Below, in pieces: positions 35,055 through 43,220 of a DNA stretch of 62,738 nucleotides; position 1 is the first letter of the stretch, and every line of letters begins with the position of its first letter. Source of the stretch: an uncultured Fastidiosipila sp. (GTDB lineage Bacteria; Bacillota; Clostridia; Saccharofermentanales; Fastidiosipilaceae); contig CAMYAM010000011.1 of assembly GCA_947253875.1 (NCBI GenBank), positions 1 through 62,738 on the forward strand, in the 5' to 3' direction. The notes beneath the pieces are model-generated. The model had not been told where the DNA came from. It did not search any database and saw only the letters and a program-made list of their open reading frames with translations. A program made the translations under genes and the position numbers.

Positions 35055-36491
35055 TTAATCTGTTCTCATATCAGAAGTGATATTTAAGAATTCTTGCATT
35101 ATGCTACAACTTCTTGAAGCAGCTTCAAATGAATCCATTTCGGAGTAGATTCTAATTACTGGCTCAGTACCTGAGAACCTTACAAGTATCCAGCTATCGT
35201 TTTCGAAGTATACTTTCAAACCATCTTTGTCTGAAACTTTTTCAATTTTATGATTAAATTCTGGTAATTTATTCTCTGTAAATAAGACTCGTCTAATTTC
35301 TTCTTTGTGCTCTTCAGTAACACGGAAGTTTCTTTCTACAGTAAATAATTGTCCGAATTTTTCATAAATCTCGTCCAAAATATCGCTTAAAGATTTATTC
35401 AATAAGCTTAACATCTCAATTATTAAGGCTGCAGCGTATATACCATCTTTACCTTTAATATGACCTACTGTAGCTAGACCGCCTGAGCTTTCTCCACCGA
35501 TGATTGCTCCAGAATCTTCCATTCCTTTGGTAATATGTTTGAAGCCAACTGGAACTTCAATGCATTCTTGCCCGTATGCTTTAGCAATTCTATCCAAAAG
35601 ATGAGTTGTAGAAATGTTTCTTACAACTGCTGATCTCTCACCTTTATATTCTAGATAGTAGTAGTAAAGCAAAACCAAAATGTCGTTAGCATGAATATAT
35701 CTACCTCGCTCTGATATTAATCCGATTCTATCGGCATCTCCATCTGTTGCTACACCAAGATCATATTTGCCTTTAACTACTAATTCCTTTAATCTCTGTA
35801 GATTACCACTTGAAGGTGATGGCATATTTCCACCAAACATCATGTCATGGCTATCATTAATTGCATCTAGTCTGCATCTACAGTTAATTAGTAAAGCTTG
35901 TAGTGCAATTCTTGAAACACCATGCATTGGATCTAATAAGATTCTTAAGTCTCTTTTTTTAATTGCTTCAACATCTATTAAAGACATTATTCTGTCAATG
36001 TAGCTATTTAATGGGTTAATAATAACTACTAGACCTTTTTCCTTAGCCTCCTCAAACCTCATGGATTTAACATCTTCTATTTTTATATTTGCAGTCATTC
36101 TTTCAAGTTCATCGGTAACTTCAACAGTTGCATCTTTTCCCCCATCGAAAAAGAATTTAATACCATTCCATTCATAAGCATTATGACTTGCTGTAACTGC
36201 TATTCCGTATTCTAGGCCAAGATCACCAATAGTGAACATAGTCATAGGAGTCGGAGCTTCTTCATTTATTAAATTAACTTTAATATTATTTGCAGCAAAC
36301 ACTTCTACAACCCAAATTGCTGCTGTTTTTGATAAAAATCTTCTGTCGTAACCAATTACAACTGATTGCTCTTCATCTTTTGAATTTTTCCAAATATAAT
36401 CGGACATAGCTTGTGCTAATCTAGTGATATTAAATTTTGTAAATTCATCACCTATTAACGCACGCCAACCACCTGTACCGAATTTAACCAT
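35055..36491 (-). CDS. Phosphoglucomutase/phosphomannomutase-family enzyme
   Basis: 478 residues, alpha-D-phosphohexomutase superfamily, cytosolic. It moves phosphate between C1 and C6 of a hexose phosphate. All four active-site loops are visible: the phosphoserine loop VTASHNAYEWNGIK (about 97-110), the metal loop TDGDADRIG (about 246-254), the sugar loop GGESSGGLA and the phosphate loop VRFSGTEPVIRIY near the C-terminus. The N-terminus FGTGGWRALIG matches the family. Because it sits in the operon between the binding protein and a phosphorylase, its likely task is converting Glc-1-P or a related sugar-1-P from phosphorolysis. PGM versus GlcNAc-phosphate mutase specificity cannot be decided by eye. 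Confidence 0.9.
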   Translation of the reverse strand: MVKFGTGGWRALIGDEFTKFNITRLAQAMSDYIWKNSKDEEQSVVIGYDRRFLSKTAAIWVVEVFAANNIKVNLINEEAPTPMTMFTIGDLGLEYGIAVTASHNAYEWNGIKFFFDGGKDATVEVTDELERMTANIKIEDVKSMRFEEAKEKGLVVIINPLNSYIDRIMSLIDVEAIKKRDLRILLDPMHGVSRIALQALLINCRCRLDAINDSHDMMFGGNMPSPSSGNLQRLKELVVKGKYDLGVATDGDADRIGLISERGRYIHANDILVLLYYYYLEYKGERSAVVRNISTTHLLDRIAKAYGQECIEVPVGFKHITKGMEDSGAIIGGESSGGLATVGHIKGKDGIYAAALIIEMLSLLNKSLSDILDEIYEKFGQLFTVERNFRVTEEHKEEIRRVLFTENKLPEFNHKIEKVSDKDGLKVYFENDSWILVRFSGTEPVIRIYSEMDSFEAASRSCSIMQEFLNITSDMRTD

Positions 36492-36544
36492 TACATTTTC
36501 TCCTTAACTATCCTTAAATAAAGGCTTTAATATTTATTTAAAAT

Positions 36545-36569
36545 GTGCGAAGCGAGATCCGCTCCGCAC
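36545..36569 (-). other. Hairpin between binding-protein and mutase genes
   Basis: On the minus strand GTGCGGAGCG and CGCTTCGCAC form a 10-base stem around GATCT, closed by a G-U pair. The same position is an A-C mismatch on the plus strand, so the structure is meant for the minus-strand RNA. Without a strong U-tract it is more likely a stability element than a full terminator. Confidence 0.65.
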
Positions 36570-36585
36570 CGTAATTTTTATTTAA

Positions 36586-38199
36586 CTATTTACCTACTTT
36601 AGAGTATCTATCGTAAGCTGCTTGTTTGATATCAATTAATTCTTGAATACCTAAGTCTTGAACTTCTTTTACAAAGTCATCATATTCAGCTACATCTCTT
36701 GTACCAATTACGAATTTCAATAGGTCTTCATCAACTTTAGTCTTAATTGCACCCATTTTCTCATCGTATGTTGATTTCTCATCTTGGTTTAGAGGTACTG
36801 ATGGGTTGAATGGGAAGAACAAATTATTATCATCATAGAAGAATAATTGTTTTCTTACATTCTCATCAGGAGTTGAAGCTGCTTCGTATTCTGGCATTTG
36901 ACGCATACCGATCAATGCTTGCATACCGTTTGTTCTGATGTATGTAGTTGAACCTTCACCACCAGTAACTTTTTCTGTATAAACTGGTTTGCCATCTTTG
37001 ATTTCGTAGCTTTCACCTTCGATACCGAAGTTGAATAGTAAGCTTCCTTCGTCGCTATATACGTAATCAAACATTTCTATAATTTTATCTTTAACTGCAG
37101 CATCAGTTTTTACATTAATACCCCATGCGAAAGGTACTACTTCAGCTTGTTGGCTATATGTTTTTGGTTCTTGACCAGCTTTTAATACTGGTGGATTAAC
37201 TACTTGCCAGTTTGTATTTGGATCTTTTGCCTTAACTTCTTCGTTGTTATTCATACCTGCAACATAACCTGTCCAGTAAACTGTAGCACCAGCTTTATTA
37301 TTTAGGATATGGAAGTTGTTTGTATCTTCACGTGTAACGAAGTCTTGGTCAATTAAACCTTCTTTGTACCATTTAGCCATAGTTGTAATAAATTCTTTAG
37401 CTTCTGGTAATAATGGAGCGTAGTCCATCTTGCCGTCTCTTGCTAGCCAGAAATCGTTATTTGGATTCAATTCGATTCCCCATGCATCTGCGAAGTTGTA
37501 GTAGTAGTTTTCCCAAGCTCTATCTAGAACTAGCGGTGTAACAGCACCTGCACCTTCACCATTCAAGTCATTGTTCTTGAATGCTGTTAGAACGTTGTAC
37601 CAGTCATCAATTGTTTCTGGAACTTTAAGATCTAACTTATCTAACCAGTCTTGTCTAATTAGGTAACCCATAGCTGTTCTAATAGCTGATTGCATTGGAA
37701 TACCGTATAGGGAACCATCACTAGCGGCTGTTTGAGCGTAAGCTACTTGGTTTTCTAATAAGTATTTGTTGATATTAGGAGTCTTCTCTGCTGATAAATA
37801 TGAGTCTAATTTATCGAAAGCACCTAATAATCCGTATTCATTAATAACATTTAGATTTGAAGCAACAACATCAGGATACTCACCTGCTGATAAACTTGTT
37901 GTTAAGTATTCGTTAGCTTCACTTTGAACAACAGAATCAATTTTGAAGTTAATGTTCAATTTTTCTGCCAAAGCTTTAAATGTCATTGTATCGCTATTGT
38001 AAATAGCTTCTGGTAAACGACTTGGAACGAAAAGTGAGATATCTACAGGTTTTTCTGTTTCTCCACCTTGTTTGCCTGAATCGCTTGCAGCTGGTTTTTC
38101 ACCTTCTGATGGTTTTTTGCCGCTGTCGTTATTACATGCTACTACTCCAAGTAATAGAGAAGCAGCTAAACCAATTGATAAAAGTTTTTTGAATTTCAT
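36586..38199 (-). CDS. LplA-type sugar-binding lipoprotein
   Basis: 537 residues. A lipoprotein signal ends in GVVACNND with Cys22 lipidated, then a Ser/Gly/Glu/Lys linker. The size (larger than the usual 420-450) and segments such as TAASDGSLYGIPMQSAIRTA, YLIRQDWLDKLDLKVPETID and FAWGINVKTDA fit the LplA/YtcQ group of CUT1 binding proteins. These work with LplB/LplC permeases and often carry complex oligosaccharides. It is the third gene of the operon behind both permeases. A TTGACT box with a 20-base inverted repeat just upstream suggests its own regulated promoter, and a hairpin follows. The ligand is probably the oligosaccharide released by the GH16-GH18 enzyme. Confidence 0.9.
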   Translation of the reverse strand: MKFKKLLSIGLAASLLLGVVACNNDSGKKPSEGEKPAASDSGKQGGETEKPVDISLFVPSRLPEAIYNSDTMTFKALAEKLNINFKIDSVVQSEANEYLTTSLSAGEYPDVVASNLNVINEYGLLGAFDKLDSYLSAEKTPNINKYLLENQVAYAQTAASDGSLYGIPMQSAIRTAMGYLIRQDWLDKLDLKVPETIDDWYNVLTAFKNNDLNGEGAGAVTPLVLDRAWENYYYNFADAWGIELNPNNDFWLARDGKMDYAPLLPEAKEFITTMAKWYKEGLIDQDFVTREDTNNFHILNNKAGATVYWTGYVAGMNNNEEVKAKDPNTNWQVVNPPVLKAGQEPKTYSQQAEVVPFAWGINVKTDAAVKDKIIEMFDYVYSDEGSLLFNFGIEGESYEIKDGKPVYTEKVTGGEGSTTYIRTNGMQALIGMRQMPEYEAASTPDENVRKQLFFYDDNNLFFPFNPSVPLNQDEKSTYDEKMGAIKTKVDEDLLKFVIGTRDVAEYDDFVKEVQDLGIQELIDIKQAAYDRYSKVGK

Positions 38200-38268
38200 A
38201 CTCTTCCTCCTAATTTTCTTTTATCGATCTTATTTAAAAAATAAGCTTACTTAAAATTAATATTGCTA

Positions 38269-38291
38269 ACTAGTACCCATATACTAGTCAA
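38269..38291 (-). promoter_or_regulatory. Candidate internal promoter with inverted-repeat operator
   Basis: ACTAGTA-CCCATA-TACTAGT (38269-38288) is a perfect 7-6-7 inverted repeat. On the minus strand it directly follows TTGACT (complement of 38286-38291), where the spacer of a promoter would be. The -10 (TAGCAA or a later AT-rich hexamer) is poor, so a promoter is not certain. Confidence 0.5.
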
Positions 38292-38337
38292 TTGCGTTTA
38301 GATTAAATAACCATAGGCACGCCCTCCTAAATACTTT

Positions 38338-39270
38338 TTATCCTTTTACTGCACCTGCTAAGGTTCCGTGAATAAAGTATTTTTGTAGGAATGGATAGAT
38401 TATTACGATAGGTAAACTTGTAAGAACAATTGCTGCAAATTTAATAGTTTGCGGATTCGCTTGCTCACCTCTAGACAACTGTCTTGCAGCAGCTTCATCG
38501 AATTGTGATGCACTAACAATTCTATTCAAGATAACTTGCATAGGCATTTTGTCTTCTGCCTTATTTGTTAGCAACAATGTTTCCCAGAAGAATGAGTTCC
38601 ATTTTCCTACTGCGTAATACAATGCTAATGCTGCTAATACTGGTTTTGATAAAGGTAAAATTATCTTTAGCAATACTTGTAAATCGTTTGCACCTTCGAG
38701 TTTTGCAGATTCATCAAGAGATTCAGGTAAACTCTCGAAATGAGATCTCAAAATGATTATGTAGAAGGTACCTATAACCGCATAAATCAAAATACCAAAT
38801 CTAGTGTCGATCAATTTAAGTTCTTTCATCAATAGATAGAAAGGTATCATCCCACCACCAAACCACATCGTAAATACTATAAACAAGTTGAAGAATCTTC
38901 TTCCTTTAAGATGCTTCTTGGATAATGGATATGCTGCTAATATTGTAAAAGCCAAACTCATTCCAGTTCCTACTACTGAGTAAAATACTGAGTTTAGGAA
39001 TGATGAAATGATATTAGGGAATTTAACAACTACCTCATAAGCTCTAGTCGTAAAACCTACTGGTAAAAATACTACTTGATTTCGTTGTACAGCTGCTACT
39101 GAACTTAGAGATGCTGATACAACATATATTATTGGATAAAGTGATACGGCTATTACTAAAAGAACAAATATGTAACAAAATATTATGAATGCCCATTCAC
39201 CTGCAGTATATTTTTCTCTTCTTTTTTTCTTCGAAAGTGTATTCATAGTTTTAGTTCCTTCTACTGACAT
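38338..39270 (-). CDS. LplC/YtcP-type ABC transporter permease
   Basis: 310 residues, six predicted membrane helices, AGGAGGAG before the ATG. The EAA loop is seen as LDESAKLEGANDLQVLLKII (about 203-222). YPIIYVVSASLSSVAA near the N-terminus, GGGMIPFYLLMKEL and the terminal KYFIHGTLAGAVKG are typical of the YtcP/LplC group that pairs with LplB. No ATPase gene is linked, as is normal for CUT1 systems that share one ATPase. Confidence 0.92.
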   Translation of the reverse strand: MSVEGTKTMNTLSKKKRREKYTAGEWAFIIFCYIFVLLVIAVSLYPIIYVVSASLSSVAAVQRNQVVFLPVGFTTRAYEVVVKFPNIISSFLNSVFYSVVGTGMSLAFTILAAYPLSKKHLKGRRFFNLFIVFTMWFGGGMIPFYLLMKELKLIDTRFGILIYAVIGTFYIIILRSHFESLPESLDESAKLEGANDLQVLLKIILPLSKPVLAALALYYAVGKWNSFFWETLLLTNKAEDKMPMQVILNRIVSASQFDEAAARQLSRGEQANPQTIKFAAIVLTSLPIVIIYPFLQKYFIHGTLAGAVKG

Positions 39271-39279
39271 ATTCTCCTC

Positions 39280-40242
39280 CTACCACAATGTTGTTCCATC
39301 AACTCTTCTGACAAATCTATTAGCAAAGTAAACTAAAATGAAGCCTATTACACTTTGGAAAATGGAAACTGCTTGTCCATAGCTATAGTCTCCAGGGTTT
39401 GCCATCAAAGCAATTCTATAGACATAGGAGTTGAAAACGTCTGATGTTGAATAAATACTTGAATTATACAAGAGGATAATTCTCTCGTGACCAACAGTCA
39501 TAATTGAACCTAGGCTTAATAATAATTGAATAGAAATAACTGGACGTAAACTTGGTAAAGTTATATATCTCATTTGTTGGAATTTACTTGCACCATCTAT
39601 AGAAGCTGCTTCATATAATTCATTAGGAATTCCTGTTAGAGATGCTAAATAGATAATGGAACTAAATCCTGTACTTTGCCAGATACCTGCTGAAATAAAT
39701 ATAGCTTTAAAATACTCTGGGTTAATTAAGAAATTAATTTTTTCTGCGCCAAAGAAAGCTCTCAACATATTAATTGGACCATCTGTAGAAACAAAGTATT
39801 TAACAATGCTCATAACAACAACTGATGATAAGAAATATGGCAAATAACTTATTGTCTGACCAGATTTCTTGAATGCTTTAACTTTGATCTCGTTCAAAGC
39901 AATAGCTAACAAAATTGGTAGTGGGAAACCAAATATTAAACCATACACATTAATCATTAAAGTGTTGTAGAACAATCTACCAAAGTGTGGATCTGCAAAT
40001 AATCTACGGAAGTTTTTTAGACCGATAAATTTACCTATACCGCTGAACAAATTATAATCAAAGAACGCAATTACATTACCAATCATTGGTATATACGCAA
40101 AAATTAGATACCAAATAAATACGGGTAGAAACATTATGTATAACCATTTATCTCTTTTGAGGAAATACATTAAGCTACGTTTATTTAACTTAGATGTCTC
40201 AATACCAACACTTTCTGGTTTTTTAGATACTTGACCCTTCAT
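39280..40242 (-). CDS. LplB-type ABC transporter permease
   Basis: 320 residues from the ATG at 40242, preceded by AAAGGTG; a start 30 codons earlier would give an unusual N-terminal extension and has no better ribosome-binding site. Six membrane helices are predicted. Family features are YIMFLPVFIWYLIFAYIPMI, the FFDYNLFSGIGKFIGLKNF segment and the EAA loop LYEAASIDGASKFQQMRYIT (about residues 208-227). This is the first gene of the eight-gene glycan operon. The long upstream region carries a palindrome that may be the control site. Confidence 0.92.
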   Translation of the reverse strand: MKGQVSKKPESVGIETSKLNKRSLMYFLKRDKWLYIMFLPVFIWYLIFAYIPMIGNVIAFFDYNLFSGIGKFIGLKNFRRLFADPHFGRLFYNTLMINVYGLIFGFPLPILLAIALNEIKVKAFKKSGQTISYLPYFLSSVVVMSIVKYFVSTDGPINMLRAFFGAEKINFLINPEYFKAIFISAGIWQSTGFSSIIYLASLTGIPNELYEAASIDGASKFQQMRYITLPSLRPVISIQLLLSLGSIMTVGHERIILLYNSSIYSTSDVFNSYVYRIALMANPGDYSYGQAVSIFQSVIGFILVYFANRFVRRVDGTTLW

Positions 40243-40639
40243 CGTTAAACACCTTTCAAATGGATTGATTAAATCAATTACACTTATTTCATACTGTAAC
40301 TTTACATTTTTATTATTAGCTTTGCTAGCCAAATTTAGCGAAAATAGCTAATTTTTGCTTTTTTCATGTTAATATACAAAGCTAATTCACTAGATATGTT
40401 GAGTTTTTTCTTTTTTTAGTAAGGCTTAATCCATACCATTTCTTTTTCTTTGTGCAGTTTCTATAGTTTTTTCATCTATTTTTATTCATTTTGCCATTAG
40501 TAAACTTTACGATTCAATTTATTCATTTAACTTTACTTTACAGTAAAGTGTTTAATATGCTACTTTCTCCCCTCTCTAGTCTTCCTGTACAGTAGATTCC
40601 ACATTAATTTGCTTTCATATTAAATCGCAACAAAATAAA
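40243..40639. other. Leader region of the glycan operon
   Basis: About 400 AT-rich bases upstream of the LplB-type gene with no coding potential. Near the gene, ATTAGCT (40315-40321) and AGCTAAT (40346-40352) flank a smaller imperfect repeat and could form a hairpin or an operator. No promoter of high quality stands out. The best regulatory candidate is the palindrome at 40535-40549. Confidence 0.45.
40535..40549. promoter_or_regulatory. Perfect 15-base palindrome, candidate operator
   Basis: ACTTTACAGTAAAGT is a perfect inverted repeat (ACTTTAC-A-GTAAAGT), about 290 bases upstream of the first gene of the glycan operon and downstream of the uraA terminator. A binding protein is not identified. 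Confidence 0.45.
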
Positions 40640-40667
40640 AAGCGTAGTTAAATTAATAACTACGCTT
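40640..40667 (-). terminator. uraA terminator
   Basis: AAGCGTAGTTA (40640-40650) pairs with TAACTACGCTT (40657-40667) around a six-base loop. On the minus strand TTTTATTTTG follows. Confidence 0.88.
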
Positions 40668-40693
40668 CAACATTTTTTTAAGAAAAACTAATA

Positions 40694-42124
40694 TTAATTA
40701 TCTCTATCTAATACTTTTTGAGCTTCTTCCAACTCACGTTTCTCAATCGCTTCTGCAACAATTTTCTCATCTTCTGCATCTTCACGATTTCTAACAGAGA
40801 AGTCTATACCTGTACCTACTTCATTTGGTTCTTCTATGTTGAATACATAATCGTTACCAGGAAGGATTGCGTTTAGTAGGATTCCTATAATTGCAGCTAT
40901 TGCTATACCAGGTAGAACTAGATCAACTCCGAAAACAGGGATTGTTAAACCTTCACCACCAAAACCTAAGGCTGATACGAAAATAACACCTGCAATAATC
41001 ATGTTTCTACTTAAGCTAAAGTCAACTTGGTTCTCAACTAAGTTTCTAACACCTGTACTTGCGATCATACCGTAAAGAATGATTGAAACACCACCAATTA
41101 CTGCTGTTGGGATTGTACGTATAAATCCACTTACAATTGGGAAGAATGAAAGTGCTATTGAGAATATTGCGGCTAATCTAATTATGCTTGGAGCATAGAC
41201 TTTTGTTAAAGCCATAACACCAACGTTTTCACCATATGTTGTCATGTCAGGTCCACCAATTGCTGTAGAGAATGATGTAGCCAAACCATCACCTAATAAA
41301 GTTCTATGTAGTCCTGGTTCTTTCAGGTAGTTCTTGCCTGTTGTAGCACTAATTGCTGAAATATCTCCAACATGTTCCATAAGAGTTGCTAGAGAAATTG
41401 GAATCATTACTGAAATTCCTCTCAAGTCAATTGTCATTAATCTATCTTGTGCGAATGGCAAGGCGAAAGCTTCGGCATTCTTCATACTATCGAAATTAAC
41501 TTCATTCATTAATAAAGCACAAATATATCCTGCAATTATTCCTAACATAATCGGAATAACTTTGGTCATACCTTTACCCCAAATATTGAAAATAATAACT
41601 GTTCCCATGGTTACTAGAGCTATTATCCAGTTGCTACTTGCATTACTGATAGCAGTTGGAGCTAACCCAATTCCAATTGCAATAATAATTGGTCCAGTAA
41701 CAATTGGTGGGAAAAATTTCATAATATTTTGGACACCAAAAAGCTTAATTAAGTAAGCAATTGCAATAAACAAAAGTCCACTAACAAAAATACCACCATT
41801 TGCGCTACGTAAGCCTTCTACATTTGGTATTCCATCTGCACCCAGTGGAGCTAAAATTGCATAACCACCTAAAAATGCGAATGAAGAGCCTAAAAAAGCC
41901 GGTACCTTACCACCTGTTGCCAAATGAAATAATAGTGTACCGGCTCCTGCCATAAATAATGTTGTTGAAATATCTAACCCTGTCAATATTGGAACTAAAA
42001 CTGTCGCTCCAAACATTGCAAATAAATGTTGTAATCCTAAAAGAATTTGCTTCCCTTTAGATATCTGACTAGCATCCCAAATAGGATCTTGTCCGATGCG
42101 AATGCGCTTTTTCTCTTTCTCCAT
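40694..42124 (-). CDS. uraA: Uracil/xanthine permease, NCS2 family
   Basis: 476 residues, integral membrane proton symporter for a nucleobase. About 14 hydrophobic segments are visible. Family landmarks are KQILLGLQHLFAMFGATVLV near the start, FLGSSFAFLGGYAIL, LMEHVGDISAIS (where the Glu is the conserved substrate-binding residue of NCS2 proteins), GPDMTTYGENVGVMALTKV and GGVSIILYGMIASTGVRNLV. The last group favours uracil permeases over xanthine permeases. A charged C-terminal tail of ~45 residues follows. It has its own promoter within the end of the preceding operon and its own terminator, so it is monocistronic. No PyrR-type attenuator is visible in the short leader. Confidence 0.92.
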   Translation of the reverse strand: MEKEKKRIRIGQDPIWDASQISKGKQILLGLQHLFAMFGATVLVPILTGLDISTTLFMAGAGTLLFHLATGGKVPAFLGSSFAFLGGYAILAPLGADGIPNVEGLRSANGGIFVSGLLFIAIAYLIKLFGVQNIMKFFPPIVTGPIIIAIGIGLAPTAISNASSNWIIALVTMGTVIIFNIWGKGMTKVIPIMLGIIAGYICALLMNEVNFDSMKNAEAFALPFAQDRLMTIDLRGISVMIPISLATLMEHVGDISAISATTGKNYLKEPGLHRTLLGDGLATSFSTAIGGPDMTTYGENVGVMALTKVYAPSIIRLAAIFSIALSFFPIVSGFIRTIPTAVIGGVSIILYGMIASTGVRNLVENQVDFSLSRNMIIAGVIFVSALGFGGEGLTIPVFGVDLVLPGIAIAAIIGILLNAILPGNDYVFNIEEPNEVGTGIDFSVRNREDAEDEKIVAEAIEKRELEEAQKVLDRDN

Positions 42125-42158
42125 GAGAATCCCTCCTTATTTTTGCTCAAACGGTTTT

Positions 42159-42187
42159 ATTATGCAGGAGGTTTTTTATTTTGTCAA
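42159..42187 (-). promoter_or_regulatory. uraA promoter
   Basis: On the minus strand a perfect TTGACA (complement of 42182-42187), a 17-base spacer and CATAAT (complement of 42159-42164) lie about 35 bases before the ATG, immediately after the stop codon of the DUF59 gene. Confidence 0.85.
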
Positions 42188-42191
42188 ATCT

Positions 42192-42557
42192 TTATTCTTT
42201 TAATCCCAAAGCAACTTTTGCATAATCACTCATACTATCAATAGTCCATTTAGGCTCAAAAACTATATCAGCGTCAACATTATTAACTTCAGGAACTTTT
42301 TCAACTTCAGAAACTATATTTTTAATAAGCATACTTGCCATTGGACAAGCTGGTGTGGTCAATGTCATTACAACAATTATATTATTATTCAAGTCTCCCA
42401 AAATATTATAAATAAGTCCTAAGTTATATACATCCATTGATATTTCTGGATCCTCAACTGTTTTTAATTTTTCAATAATTTCACTATATAAATTCTTATT
42501 GAAATCTATTAGGTCTTTATATGCCCCTCTATTTTCAACTTTTGCCAAAAATTCCAT
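42192..42557 (-). CDS. DUF59/MIP18-family protein, Fe-S maturation type
   Basis: 121 residues. The MIP18/SufT-type domain is recognised by LKTVEDPEISMDVYNLGLIY (about 34-53), the central strand VVMTLTTPACPM with the conserved Cys, and VDADIVFEPKWTIDSMSDYA near the end. Relatives take part in iron-sulfur cluster assembly or delivery. It follows nrdG by 17 bases, so it is the last gene of the B12-riboswitch operon and may help load the [4Fe-4S] cluster of NrdG; that link is inferred. About 25 N-terminal residues precede the domain. Confidence 0.85.
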   Translation of the reverse strand: MEFLAKVENRGAYKDLIDFNKNLYSEIIEKLKTVEDPEISMDVYNLGLIYNILGDLNNNIIVVMTLTTPACPMASMLIKNIVSEVEKVPEVNNVDADIVFEPKWTIDSMSDYAKVALGLKE

Positions 42558-42574
42558 GCTTTATTCACTTTTTT

Positions 42575-43171
42575 CTATCTATATGGACTTCCATCCGCAT
42601 TTGTCCACAGTACAATCTCACCTTTTTCTAAACTCTCTTGTACTCTTATAATCCTTTGATTGCTACTACCTCTAAATTGCAATGTTAAATCTAATAAATC
42701 AATCTGGAAACGTCCGTCAACTAAAACGTCTACTAAGCTAAGCAATTCCAATTTATCGTCGCTTTCTTGCATCAATTCTTCCCATGTATACCCTGACCAA
42801 CACCAAATATCCTTGGTGTTTCCGAAACATTCTCTAAAGGCATGACAAAGAGGCAGGAGTGTATTGGTATTTAACATTGGCTCCCCACCCAACAATGTCA
42901 ATCCTTGACAAAAATCAGCTGCAACATCATTTAAAATTCTGTCTTGCAATTCTTGTGTATAAGGGAATCCGTATTTGAAATTCTGAACTATTAAGTTATA
43001 GCATTCTGGGCAAGCAAATAAACAACCACTGACATACAAAGAGCATCTAACACCTTCACCGTCAACAAAATTATATGGCTTATAATCTGCAACATTCCCT
43101 CTTGACCAATCTTTCGCTAACCATTCTTTGGGTTTTGGATTTCTAGGTGATCTTTTCTTTTTTTCTTCCAT
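42575..43171 (-). CDS. nrdG: Anaerobic ribonucleotide reductase activase NrdG
   Basis: 198 residues, radical SAM enzyme that makes the glycyl radical on NrdD. The cluster motif is VSGCLFACPECYN, giving CX3CX2C for the [4Fe-4S] cluster, preceded by the NrdG-type GEGVRCSLY. LTLLGGEPMLN is the GGE-type SAM-binding strand, and WCWSGYTWEEL matches the family. It is slightly longer than typical NrdG (about 155-175) because of a basic N-terminal segment with RSPRNPKPKEW. GAGGAA precedes the ATG. It is encoded 49 bases after nrdD in the riboswitch operon. Confidence 0.95.
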   Translation of the reverse strand: MEEKKKRSPRNPKPKEWLAKDWSRGNVADYKPYNFVDGEGVRCSLYVSGCLFACPECYNLIVQNFKYGFPYTQELQDRILNDVAADFCQGLTLLGGEPMLNTNTLLPLCHAFRECFGNTKDIWCWSGYTWEELMQESDDKLELLSLVDVLVDGRFQIDLLDLTLQFRGSSNQRIIRVQESLEKGEIVLWTNADGSPYR

Positions 43172-43220
43172 TTATTCCTCTACAAACAATTGTTTAATAA
43201 ACTTAATCTAAATTTTGTTT

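Noticed and set aside
41334..41756. 140-codon plus-strand frame opposite uraA
   Set aside because: It mirrors the hydrophobic codons of uraA, has no ribosome-binding site and no recognisable protein.
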